From: Hyphomicrobiales bacterium
GTDB lineage: Bacteria; Pseudomonadota; Alphaproteobacteria; Rhizobiales; Rhizobiaceae
Reading direction: 5' to 3'
Length of the DNA: 64,000 nucleotides
Assembly: GCA_021775415.1 (NCBI GenBank)
Contig: JAJFHV010000004.1
Location: forward strand, 124,001-188,000
Both the position numbers and the translations under genes were made by a program. Under the pieces are notes generated by a model that had not been told where the DNA came from, made no database searches, and saw only the letters and a program-made list of their open reading frames with translations. Below are positions 55,376 through 63,760 of this stretch, one piece after another (positions within the stretch are counted from its first letter, which is position 1; each line of letters starts with the position of its first letter).

Positions 55376-56739
55376 GTGGGCAGGAACTCCTCCTGGTTGC
55401 ACTGCTGGTGGCAATGTTTGGCGGAATTCTAAGCGGTATTCCGGTGATGCTGGTGTTGTTTGGTGTGCCCATGTTGGTAGCGGGTGCAGGGGTTTTATCC
55501 GGGGTTTTTGACCCAACGCTGCTTGGCGCGTTTCCGCAACGCGTTTACGGCATCATGGGCAGTCAAATTTTATACTCTGTGCCGCTGTTCATTTTGATGG
55601 GAAAATTACTTGAGCATTCTGGAATGGCTGAGCGCATGCTGGTTGCTGCCTCAAATATGTCCAAAAACCGCGATCGGTCACTTGCCTATGCGGTGTTGGC
55701 AGTAAGTGTTCTTGTTGCAGCTTCCACCGGCATTATCGGCGCTACCATCACCATGCTCGGCGCGATTGCATTGCCCGCAATGTTGCGCTCGGGTTTGCCG
55801 GAGCGTTTATCTGCAGGACTTGTTTGCGCAGCAGGTTCACTTGGGCAAATCATCCCGCCTTCGATTGTCCTCATCCTTCTAAGTGATCAGGTTTCCAACG
55901 CCTGGGTGACAAGCCAGCGGGAGATCGGAAATTTTGCACCTGATCCGGTTTCAGTCGGTCACCTGTTTGCCGGGGCTATCTTGCCGGGGCTGCTGCTTGC
56001 CGGTCTTTATACGATTTACATCGGATATCAGTTGCGTGGGACGAGGGCCGGCTCCTTTGAAACCGCTGCACCTGGTGCAGAGCAGAGCAAGAACAATGAT
56101 GCGGGACTGAGTGCATTTGTACCCGTTCTGGTGCTGTTGATTGCAGTTCCAGGTTCAATTCTTGCTGGCATTGCAACACCCACGGAAGCTGCTTCATTTG
56201 GTGTTGCCGGCACATTGGCAATTTCGATTTTTTCCGGAAAAATGGCGAACTTGAAACCTGCTGTCTTTGAAAGTGTAGAAATCACCGGTGTCATATTTGG
56301 AATTGTGATAGCGGCCTCGATGCTGTCACTTGTGTTTCGCGGACTGGGTGGAGATGAATTTGTTGGCGCATTGCTTGCGTCCGTGCCTGGTGATGCGACA
56401 GGCGCATTATTTGCAGTGATGATTTTGATCTTCCTGCTTGGTTTCCTGATTGAGTTTGTTGAGATCACCTACATTGTTGTTCCGGTAGCCGCGCCAGTAC
56501 TGTTTTCACTCGGGGTTGATCCGATATGGTTTGCAATTCTGGTAGCCGTAAATCTGCAGATGTCATTTTTAACCCCACCGCTTGGAATTGCGCTGTTTTA
56601 TTTTAAGTCGGTAGCCTCAACCAGGACGTCGATATTATATCGCGGTATCGTGCCCTTTGTAATTTTACAAATCCTTGCACTGGCTTTGGTGTTTGTGTTT
56701 CCAGAACTTGCCACATGGCTTCCCTCAGTTCTCGTTTGA
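55372..56739 (+). CDS. dctM: TRAP transporter large permease (DctM), unit without dctP
   Basis: A 455-residue DctM: GIPVMLVLFGVPMLVAGAGV, GSLGQIIPPSIVLILLSDQ, IATPTEAASFGVAGT and FLTPPLGIALFYFKSVA. About 12 membrane segments. It overlaps dctQ by four bases and ends 57 nt before the glutaryl-CoA dehydrogenase gene on the same strand. Because glutaryl-CoA derives from lysine/tryptophan or glutarate, the transporter may carry a C5 dicarboxylate; that is inference from position alone. Confidence 0.9.
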   Translation: MSGQELLLVALLVAMFGGILSGIPVMLVLFGVPMLVAGAGVLSGVFDPTLLGAFPQRVYGIMGSQILYSVPLFILMGKLLEHSGMAERMLVAASNMSKNRDRSLAYAVLAVSVLVAASTGIIGATITMLGAIALPAMLRSGLPERLSAGLVCAAGSLGQIIPPSIVLILLSDQVSNAWVTSQREIGNFAPDPVSVGHLFAGAILPGLLLAGLYTIYIGYQLRGTRAGSFETAAPGAEQSKNNDAGLSAFVPVLVLLIAVPGSILAGIATPTEAASFGVAGTLAISIFSGKMANLKPAVFESVEITGVIFGIVIAASMLSLVFRGLGGDEFVGALLASVPGDATGALFAVMILIFLLGFLIEFVEITYIVVPVAAPVLFSLGVDPIWFAILVAVNLQMSFLTPPLGIALFYFKSVASTRTSILYRGIVPFVILQILALALVFVFPELATWLPSVLV

Positions 56740-56796
56740 CACACGTCCGCATGGGTTTATGAAGTAATTGTCACGCGATCCCCACAGGAGTTTGTC

Positions 56797-58020
56797 ATGG
56801 GTGAAGTAGCCAAGAATTTTGACAAGAAGGACAGCCCTTCGCTTGCAGGATTTGTTTGGGAAGATCCTTTTCTGCTTGAAGAGCAACTAAGCGAAGAAGA
56901 GCGGATGATCCGTGACTCGGCACAAAGCTTTGCGCAGGAAGCCTTGATGCCTCGTGTAAATGAAGCATATCTCAATGAAGTTTCTGCGCCGGAAATTTTC
57001 AAAGAAATGGGTGAGATTGGCCTCTTGGGTATTACAGTGCCCGAGCAGTATGGCGGTATTGGTGCCGGATATGTTTCCTACGGGCTTGTGGCGCGTGAAG
57101 TGGAGCGGATTGACAGTGGCTATCGCTCAATGATGAGTGTTCAATCTTCACTCGTCATGTATCCTATTCATGCCTATGGCAATGAAAACCAGCGAATGAA
57201 ATATCTTCCAAAACTGGCTTCGGGTGAGTGGATTGGGTGCTTCGGCTTGACCGAGCCAGATGCCGGATCGGATCCGGGCGGCATGAAAACCACTGCTAAA
57301 AAAACAGACGGCGGGTATCTCCTCAATGGCTCGAAGATGTGGATCTCGAACGCGCCCTTTGCTGACGTGTTTGTGGTTTGGGCAAAATCTGAGGCACATG
57401 AAGGTAAAATCCGCGGCTTTGTGCTTGAAAAAGGCGTGAGTGGGCTAAGTGCGCCGAAGATTGACGGGAAGCTTTCGCTTCGAACGTCGACCACTGGTGA
57501 AATCGTCATGGAAAATGTCGAGGTTTCTGAAGAAAACCTGTTGCCGAATGTGAGCGGCCTCAAGGGACCCTTCGGATGTTTGAACCGTGCTCGCTACGGA
57601 ATTTCGTGGGGTGCGATGGGTGCTGCGGAGGATTGCTGGTTCCGCTCACGTCAATATGGATTGGACCGCAAGCAGTTTGATAAACCCTTGGCCGGTACGC
57701 AATTGTTTCAAAAGAAACTTGCAGACATGCAGACGGAAATTTCGCTGGGCCTTCAGGCTTCGCTGAGGGTTGGTCGGCTGATGGATGAAGGAAAAGCCTC
57801 ACCAGAAGTGATTTCACTCATCAAGCGCAACAATTGCGGTAAGGCACTCGACATTGCGCGTGCTGCGCGTGACATGCATGGTGGAAACGGAATTCAGGCC
57901 GAATATCACGTCATGCGGCATGCGCAGAATCTGGAAACGGTAAACACCTATGAAGGCACGCATGATGTTCATGCGCTGATACTGGGCCGGGCGCAGACCG
58001 GTATTCAGGCATTCTTCTGA
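56797..58020 (+). CDS. gcdH: Glutaryl-CoA dehydrogenase
   Basis: A 407-residue FAD acyl-CoA dehydrogenase that oxidises and decarboxylates glutaryl-CoA to crotonyl-CoA. The GCDH-type stretch [20 protein letters not shown] carries the Arg that sets the gamma-carboxylate; [16 protein letters not shown] is the flavin site, and E386 in [17 protein letters not shown] is the catalytic base in the position of GCDH. AGGAG precedes the ATG by 6 nt. It follows dctQM at 57 nt; ETF receives the electrons. Confidence 0.93.
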   Translation: MGEVAKNFDKKDSPSLAGFVWEDPFLLEEQLSEEERMIRDSAQSFAQEALMPRVNEAYLNEVSAPEIFKEMGEIGLLGITVPEQYGGIGAGYVSYGLVAREVERIDSGYRSMMSVQSSLVMYPIHAYGNENQRMKYLPKLASGEWIGCFGLTEPDAGSDPGGMKTTAKKTDGGYLLNGSKMWISNAPFADVFVVWAKSEAHEGKIRGFVLEKGVSGLSAPKIDGKLSLRTSTTGEIVMENVEVSEENLLPNVSGLKGPFGCLNRARYGISWGAMGAAEDCWFRSRQYGLDRKQFDKPLAGTQLFQKKLADMQTEISLGLQASLRVGRLMDEGKASPEVISLIKRNNCGKALDIARAARDMHGGNGIQAEYHVMRHAQNLETVNTYEGTHDVHALILGRAQTGIQAFF

Positions 58021-58040
58021 AACCGGTTGTATCGGAAATA

Positions 58041-58946
58041 GTGGCCAGGCCAGGTGTCAGGCTTGCGATTGCCTGGTTTATCCTCATCGTGCTCGGTGCC
58101 GCCTGGGGTGGCACCATTCCTCTCACCAAGATTGCAGTTTCTGAGGGAAACCAGCCGTTCGGGTTGATCTTCTGGCAGTTGGTAATTTCTGTGCTGGTGC
58201 TTGCAATCGTACAGGCGTTTGGTGGTGCCTGGCCAAAGATCAACAAACAAATGGTGCTTTACTTCATCGTGGTTGGTTTACTTGGCACGATATTGCCGAA
58301 CAGTTTTTCCTATCTGGCTGCAGCCCATCTGCCAGGTGGGGTTTTGTCAATTATGATAGCGACGGTACCAATGTTCACGTTAGTCATGGCGTTGGCATTA
58401 AGACTCGAGCAACCCTCATTGATCCGTCTGCTGGGTGTCGTAATTGGCTTTGGTGCCATGTTGATGCTGATTTTGCCCGATACCAGCTTACCGGATCCCA
58501 GCAAGGCGCTTTTCATTTTGGTCGCCGTAGTCGCGCCCGTTTGTTATGCGAGTGAAGCCAATTATGTGGCACTTAAGGCACCAGAGGGAACCGATCCGGT
58601 TTCGACCGTCTTTTTGTCTTCGTTGATTGGTATTGCATTTGTTGCGCCATTGGCGATCGGGTCGGGACAGTGGATTGATCCTACCGAGGAGTTTGGCAAG
58701 CCGGAATGGGCGTTGGTTGCCTCCGCGATAATTCATGCAATAACATATTGCGCATATTTGTGGCTAATCCGCTTTGGTGGGCCGGTGTTCAGCGTGCAGA
58801 TGGCTTATCCGGTAACGCTGTCAGGCGTTTTTCTAAGTATGTATTTTCTTGATGAGACTTACTCGGGCTGGGTTTGGGGGGCTCTCATTGCCGTAATCAT
58901 TGGGCTGGTCTTGGTACAACCGCGGTCGCATGAAGCTTCGACATAG
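58041..58946 (+). CDS. DMT-superfamily (EamA) transporter
   Basis: A 301-residue protein with ten predicted membrane segments in two EamA repeats (AWGGTIPLTKIAVSEG and, in the second half, GGPVFSVQMAYPVTLSGVF). Members export amino acids, metabolites or drugs; the substrate is unknown. The start is GTG at 58041, 20 nt after gcdH, so they may be co-transcribed. It converges with betA. Confidence 0.85.
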   Translation: MARPGVRLAIAWFILIVLGAAWGGTIPLTKIAVSEGNQPFGLIFWQLVISVLVLAIVQAFGGAWPKINKQMVLYFIVVGLLGTILPNSFSYLAAAHLPGGVLSIMIATVPMFTLVMALALRLEQPSLIRLLGVVIGFGAMLMLILPDTSLPDPSKALFILVAVVAPVCYASEANYVALKAPEGTDPVSTVFLSSLIGIAFVAPLAIGSGQWIDPTEEFGKPEWALVASAIIHAITYCAYLWLIRFGGPVFSVQMAYPVTLSGVFLSMYFLDETYSGWVWGALIAVIIGLVLVQPRSHEAST

Positions 58947-58975
58947 GGCCGATTATCAAAGATGCAGGAATAGAT

Positions 58976-60667
58976 CTACGCTTTCTTTATGCGGTCTGTC
59001 GTCTCCCAGTCCGGATTAATCCACGGTACGTGATTTGATTTCGCAAGCGGATCCCTGCCGAGAATATGATCAGACGCTTTCTCGCCAACCATGATTGATG
59101 GGCCATTGAGGTTGCCGTTTGTGATGCGCGGGAAGATTGAACTGTCGGCGAGGCGAAGATTTTTAACGCCAATTACCCGGCACTCGGAGTCAACAACCGA
59201 CATCCTGTCTTTGGCATCACCCATTTTGCAGGTGCCACAAGGGTGATAGGCACTTTCAACATGTTCCGCAATAAAGGCGTTCAGTTCGTCGTCGCTCTGA
59301 ACATCTGTACCTGGTGCGAGTTCCTGGCCGCGATAGGCATCAAAAGCCTGTTGTCCGAATATTTCTCGCGTCAAACGAATGCAGTGGCGAAAGTCTGTCC
59401 AGTCTTCCTCATGAGCCATGTAATTGAACTTGATCGAGGGCGCTTCTTTGGGATCTGGAGAGTTGAGACGCACTTCACCGCGTGATTTTGAGCGCATTGG
59501 GCCGACATGCGCTTGAAATCCATGCGATTTGGCGGCGAGCTTGCCGTCATAGCGGATCGCAACCGGCAGAAAATGGTATTGGATATCGGGATAATTGACC
59601 CCGGCACGGGACCGCAGAAAAGCGCAGGCTTCGAAATGGTTGGTCGCGCCCAGTCCGGTTTTGAATAACAACCACTCGGCGCCAATCATGGCCTTGGAAA
59701 AAAGGTCCAGTTTTGAATATAGCGAAACCGGCTGGGTGCACTCCTGTTGAACATAGAGTTCCAGGTGATCCTGTAAATTTGAGCCAACGCCTGGCCGGTC
59801 AGCCAATACCTTGATGCCATGTTCGCGCAAATGGTTTGCTGGTCCAATTCCCGAAAGCATCAGTAATTTTGGTGAGTTGAAGGCCGAAGCGGCCAGCACT
59901 ACTTCGCGGTTTGCGTGAACAATACTTGTATGTGTACCACGGCGAATTTCAACACCCGTTGCGCGGGTGCCGTCGAACAGGATTTTTTCTGCTAACCCAC
60001 GGACAACAAAAAGGTTCTTGCGGTTTAACGCGGGCTTTAGATAGGCATTTGCCGCAGACCATCGCCTGCCTTTCCAGACCGTGCGCTCCATCGCGCCGAA
60101 GCCTTCCTGCCTGGTTCCGTTATAATCTGCAGTAATGCCAAAACCTGCCTGCTCCCCGGCGTTGATGAAGGCATCAAAAAGCGGAATCTCCCGCTCGCCG
60201 CGTGTCACATGCAAGGGGCCGGATGAACCGCGAACGCCTTCTTCGCCTCCATGGGAACTTTCCATGCGCTGGAAATAGGGCAGCACATCTGCGTGGGACC
60301 ATCCCTTGGCACCCGTTTCTTCCCAATGGTCAAAGTCGCAGGCGTGACCTCGAACATAGACCATGCCGTTGATTGATGAAGAGCCGCCAATCACCTTGCC
60401 ACGCGGAGCGGCAAGTTTTCGCCCGCCCAAATGAGGCTCTGGTTCTGTGCGATACCCCCAGTCATAGGTGGACATGTTCATGGGATAAGAAAGAGCCGAC
60501 GGCATCTGAATCAGCGGGCCGATATCCGAACCGCCAAATTCGATGACGATAACCGAGTTCTTGCCGTCTTCAGACAGGCGATCAGCCATCACAGAACCTG
60601 CCGATCCAGAGCCGATTATCACAAAATCAGCAGAAAAATTTGGGACTGTGGAGGCTGAACCGGACAT
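58976..60667 (-). CDS. betA: Choline dehydrogenase
   Basis: A 563-residue GMC flavoprotein that oxidises choline to betaine aldehyde, in glycine-betaine synthesis or catabolism. It is close to BetA throughout: [101 protein letters not shown]. It stands alone: no betB, betC or betI is adjacent. The ATG at 60667 has no clear ribosome site. It is convergent with the EamA gene; upstream is the long region before the DUF11 cluster. Confidence 0.9.
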   Translation of the reverse strand: MSGSASTVPNFSADFVIIGSGSAGSVMADRLSEDGKNSVIVIEFGGSDIGPLIQMPSALSYPMNMSTYDWGYRTEPEPHLGGRKLAAPRGKVIGGSSSINGMVYVRGHACDFDHWEETGAKGWSHADVLPYFQRMESSHGGEEGVRGSSGPLHVTRGEREIPLFDAFINAGEQAGFGITADYNGTRQEGFGAMERTVWKGRRWSAANAYLKPALNRKNLFVVRGLAEKILFDGTRATGVEIRRGTHTSIVHANREVVLAASAFNSPKLLMLSGIGPANHLREHGIKVLADRPGVGSNLQDHLELYVQQECTQPVSLYSKLDLFSKAMIGAEWLLFKTGLGATNHFEACAFLRSRAGVNYPDIQYHFLPVAIRYDGKLAAKSHGFQAHVGPMRSKSRGEVRLNSPDPKEAPSIKFNYMAHEEDWTDFRHCIRLTREIFGQQAFDAYRGQELAPGTDVQSDDELNAFIAEHVESAYHPCGTCKMGDAKDRMSVVDSECRVIGVKNLRLADSSIFPRITNGNLNGPSIMVGEKASDHILGRDPLAKSNHVPWINPDWETTDRIKKA

Positions 60668-61423
60668 TGATGAAAAAATTCAGTTGAGTTCAAATTGGGC
60701 TAGTTTGATCCGTCAAATTACCCGTTTAACGATGTTTGGTAAAGCTGGGCCACGCCATTTGATGCTCCGATAACGCGCTATCCACCTGCAACGGAGAAGC
60801 GGTACCAAATTCCTTGCGCACAATGATGATTGGATATGAAATGCTTTCGCGGCGCATTGGCACCCGTATTTTTTCGGGAAATGGCTGAAAACAACCGATT
60901 TTGTCCAAAAAAATTTCCAATTCTTACCTAACGGAAACACAGAGAATCAGTTACCACTCGATTTTGTAAGTAGAGGGTTATCGGAAGAGGTTACTTCCGT
61001 TGAAGTGCAGGGCGTGTAGCAATGTTGAAAGCGTTTTTGTGGCCGAAGGAAAATCTCTCCCTCCGGCCCTGAGGATTCTGTGTTTTTTTGCCAACATCAC
61101 GCGGCGGATATTGCCAATCAAATTCGCACAGAATTCGCATTTCCCCAATTTTCCAATTTCAAATCTTTTAGTGCTTGTCGGCGATCGCAACAGGCACCAG
61201 CAGTTCGGCAAGGAATTGAGTGCAACCTCCTTTCTCGCTGAAGTTTCCCTACATGCAGCAAAGCAATTCAACTGGCGGTTCGATGAACCGTCATTGCTTT
61301 TCGTATGTCGGGAAAAGAGCGGCGTTCCGGAAATGATTTCCGGAGTGTCAAAACGGCTGACCGCTTTCTTGGACCAAAGCTTATCAGCCATTAACCCAGC
61401 AGTTCTAACTCGGGGGACGAACC
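60668..61423. other. 756-nt intergenic region before the DUF11-repeat cluster
   Basis: Overlapping open frames exist on both strands (minus 60978-61592, plus 61000-61467), but they use unlikely starts and show no domain, so I treat this as non-coding. It is rather AT-rich to about 61180. Inverted repeats stand at 61041-61068 (imperfect, GGCCG core), 61276-61290 (CGGTTC gat GAACCG) and 61326-61344. It probably holds the betA and cluster promoters and a long 5' leader. Confidence 0.5.
61326..61344. promoter_or_regulatory. Perfect inverted repeat upstream of the DUF11 cluster
   Basis: TCCGGAAA (61326-61333), TGA, TTTCCGGA (61337-61344): a perfect 8+3+8 palindrome ending 79 nt before the first DUF11 gene's ATG. 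It could be a protein-binding site or a leader hairpin. No U-run follows. Confidence 0.45.
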
Positions 61424-62383
61424 ATGAATGCTGTAAACGACAATTACAAACCGGTTGGGAGCCGTAATCTTGCCAACCTGATATCAAACAAACTTGCGGT
61501 GTCATCCATTGCGCTTTTGACTGCATTTGCTGCAGTTCAAACCGCGTGGGCGACCATCGACAACACGGTGACTGCCACAGGTGATTCTCCATCTGGCACG
61601 GATGATGTAACGGACAATGTGCTCGAAACTGTGGATGTGGTTGATGCCGCGCCGTCGATCACTGTAACCAAGGTGGCCGATGATGTAACCGACGTAATTG
61701 TAGGCCAAACCGTGACCTACACTTATACGGTTGAAAATACTGGCAATGTCACGCTTTCCAATGTGTTTTTGACAGAATCTCATGATGGCACCGGGCCGGC
61801 ACCAGTACCGGCCGGGCTGACACTCAGTACTGATATTGCGCCATTACTCGATTCAACCGATGGAGGTGGTAACGAAATATGGGACACACTTGCACCCAAC
61901 GATATTGTTACCTGGCAATCTACCTATGTCGTTACCCAGGCTGATCTCGATGCCAATGGCGGCGGTGATAATGATCTCGACAATACAGTCACTGCCACTG
62001 CATCATCCTTCGGCAACGTCGATGACATCACTGGCAATGTCTCGGAAGAAGTGGATCTGGTGGATGTTAACGCATCAATCTCCATCTCCAAGGTAGCCGA
62101 CGATGATACGGATGTAACGCTTGGGCAATTGATTACCTACACCTACACTGTCACCAATGATGGCAATGTGGCGGTAGACAATATCACCTTGAGCGATGCA
62201 CATGGTGGGTCCGGTCCCGCACCGACACCGACCAGTGAAACCCTGCTAACCGATAATCTGCCATTGCTCGATTCTACCGATGCGGCGGCTGATAACAGTT
62301 GGGATTCGCTTGGACGCGGCGATGTGATTACCTTTACCGGTACATACACCGTCACCCAATCTGACATAGATACGCTGCAGTAA
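61424..62383 (+). CDS. Secreted DUF11-repeat (Ig-like) protein 1
   Basis: A 319-residue exported protein. It has a long N-region and signal peptide ending AWA|T (residue 43), then mature residues 44-319. Residues 44-76 (TIDNTVTATG ... VDVVDA) match internal residues 184-216 (LDNTVTATAS ... VDLVDV). Two DUF11/TIGR01451-type modules begin with SITVTKVADD (78) and SISISKVADD (218), period 140. The chain stops at VTQSDIDTLQ, just where the internal copy goes on to its closing LDNTVTATA segment. There is no lipobox, sortase signal or membrane anchor. GGGGGA lies about 7 nt upstream of the ATG. Probably a surface or extracellular structural protein; function unknown. Confidence 0.85.
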   Translation: MNAVNDNYKPVGSRNLANLISNKLAVSSIALLTAFAAVQTAWATIDNTVTATGDSPSGTDDVTDNVLETVDVVDAAPSITVTKVADDVTDVIVGQTVTYTYTVENTGNVTLSNVFLTESHDGTGPAPVPAGLTLSTDIAPLLDSTDGGGNEIWDTLAPNDIVTWQSTYVVTQADLDANGGGDNDLDNTVTATASSFGNVDDITGNVSEEVDLVDVNASISISKVADDDTDVTLGQLITYTYTVTNDGNVAVDNITLSDAHGGSGPAPTPTSETLLTDNLPLLDSTDAAADNSWDSLGRGDVITFTGTYTVTQSDIDTLQ

Positions 62384-62408
62384 GCGGCAACCCTTTGTCG
62401 GATCGCCT

Positions 62409-62434
62409 CAGGCATAGCCTGCATACACGCAGGC
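62409..62434 (+). ncRNA. Two mutually exclusive small hairpins in the leader of DUF11 gene 2
   Basis: CAGGC ata GCCTG (62409-62421) and GCCTGC atacac GCAGGC (62417-62434) share the segment GCCTG, so only one can form at a time. Both are perfect stems. They lie right before a larger stem at 62435-62489. A switching leader is possible but unproven. Confidence 0.35.
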
Positions 62435-62489
62435 GCGTGAATTTTCATCCAGGTTCTCCCCCGAGTCCTGGATGGGAAATTTCACGTGC
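62435..62489 (+). promoter_or_regulatory. Long imperfect stem-loop between DUF11 genes 1 and 2
   Basis: GCGTGAATTTTCATCCAGG (62435-62453) pairs with a partner arm at 62467-62489 starting CCTGGATG and ending TTCACG. Eight perfect pairs near the 13-nt loop are followed by wobble pairs, a mismatch, a 2-nt bulge and a final CGTG/CACG block. No U-run follows, so it is not a clear terminator. Confidence 0.5.
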
Positions 62490-62603
62490 GAAAACAAGGT
62501 CCAAACTTCGGGAAACTTGTTTCCCGTCGATGTGCCTGACGATCCGATTTTTCCTTCTCCAGCCTTCCGGCAAGCCGTGGTCCAACGGATTAAGGAGGGC
62601 TGG

Positions 62604-63503
62604 ATGAGGAAACCGGCTCAGGGATACAAGTGCAAAATGATGACCGTTGGGGGCTTCAAGCTTCCGGCGTTGTCGTTGCTTGCGCTTGTATCCCTGTGGT
62701 CAGTTCAAACCGCTTGGGCAACAATAGACAACACTGCAACTGCCACCGGTACCCACAATGCTGCCCCGGTGACCGCCAACGACAGCGAGTCCGTCGATGT
62801 TGTTGATGCGGTTGCGTCGATTTCGGTAACCAAAACTGCTGATGTGGCAAGTGTATCTGCTGCGGGTGATGCGGTTCAATATTCAGTTGCCGTTCAAAAC
62901 ACTGGCAATGTAACGGCAACCGCGATCACCGTAACCGATACGCTTACGACGCTTGTTTGCCCAATCAGCGGCAATAACACCATCGCAACGCTTGCACCCG
63001 GCGCAATTGAAACCTGCACCGTGACTTATAATGCTACCCAGGCTGACTTTGACCTCAATGGCGCCAATGATGGTGGCTCGGCAGATGGCGACATCGACAA
63101 CACTGCGACTGCGAACGGAACAGCTAATGGCGGCCCGGTCACGGCCAATGATTCACTCGCGATTACGCTGAACGTCAATCCGGATCTGTCGATTGTCAAA
63201 TCCGCTATTCTGAATGATGAGGTGTTAGCCGACGGATTGGCCGTTCCCGGCGAAACCGTTTCCTACACTTATGTGGTCACCAATACCGGCAACGTCACGA
63301 TCACCAATATGCGCGTCGACGATACGCATGACGGGTCCGGCCCGTTGGTGATCGGCGGCGAGACACTGACCGGTGATGCTGCCCCACTTCTAGATTCAAT
63401 CGATGCCGCCGCAAACGGGGCCTGGGACAGTATTGCCCCGGGCGACGCCATCACCTTCACCGCAACCTACACCGTAACCCAAACAGATATGGACAATCAG
63501 TAA
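62604..63503 (+). CDS. Secreted DUF11-repeat (Ig-like) protein 2
   Basis: A 299-residue paralogue of protein 1. The signal peptide ends AWA|T at residue 39, and VQTAWATIDNT is identical to protein 1 at the junction. Residues 40-70 (TIDNTATATG ... VDVVDA) match internal residues 163-193 (DIDNTATANG ...). Modules start at SISVTKTADV (72) and LSIVKSAILN (195). A Cys pair (C119, C138) in the first module may form a disulfide. The chain ends at VTQTDMDNQ, the same place as protein 1. I chose the ATG at 62604 because TAAGGAGGG lies 4 nt upstream; an earlier in-frame ATG at 62472 sits within a stem-loop arm. Confidence 0.85.
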   Translation: MRKPAQGYKCKMMTVGGFKLPALSLLALVSLWSVQTAWATIDNTATATGTHNAAPVTANDSESVDVVDAVASISVTKTADVASVSAAGDAVQYSVAVQNTGNVTATAITVTDTLTTLVCPISGNNTIATLAPGAIETCTVTYNATQADFDLNGANDGGSADGDIDNTATANGTANGGPVTANDSLAITLNVNPDLSIVKSAILNDEVLADGLAVPGETVSYTYVVTNTGNVTITNMRVDDTHDGSGPLVIGGETLTGDAAPLLDSIDAAANGAWDSIAPGDAITFTATYTVTQTDMDNQ

Positions 63504-63760
63504 TGACAAAACATGAAATGCATTTGAACAAAACCACTCTCGTTGCAGGCCAAAGCCGGCAAACCGGGGATCGAGCGATCACCACCCCCCTGGTAGGTGC
63601 CGGTCGAACGGAGGATTTTTCGAGAACCATTTTCGAGTTTGCCACGCGTAAGGCGGCGCCGCCGGGTGATGAAGGCCAGCTTGCGCGACGAACGCGCACC
63701 GGTCCGGATCAGGGCACCAAACAAAACAGAATTTTAGATAGGCAAACCAAGAGAAAAACC
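63504..63760 (+). other. 257-nt spacer between DUF11 genes 2 and 3, open in frame
   Basis: The ATG at 63503 overlaps the stop of gene 2 (TAATG), and its frame remains open for 86 codons into the ATG of gene 3 at 63761. The intervening translation is Arg/Thr-rich, with no hydrophobic or known domain. It is either spacer DNA or a long N-terminal extension of protein 3. No other feature is visible. Confidence 0.4.

Noticed and set aside
60978-61592. Overlapping open frames of 204 (minus) and 155 (plus, 61000-61467) codons before the DUF11 cluster
   Set aside because: They oppose each other, overlap the first DUF11 gene, use weak starts and show no domain or export signal. They look like chance frames in a leader.
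62384-62603. DUF11 genes 1 and 2 as fragments of one gene broken by a stop or frameshift
   Set aside because: Gene 2 has its own complete signal peptide and a perfect ribosome site, and both chains stop at the same place in the repeat. This argues for separate genes.
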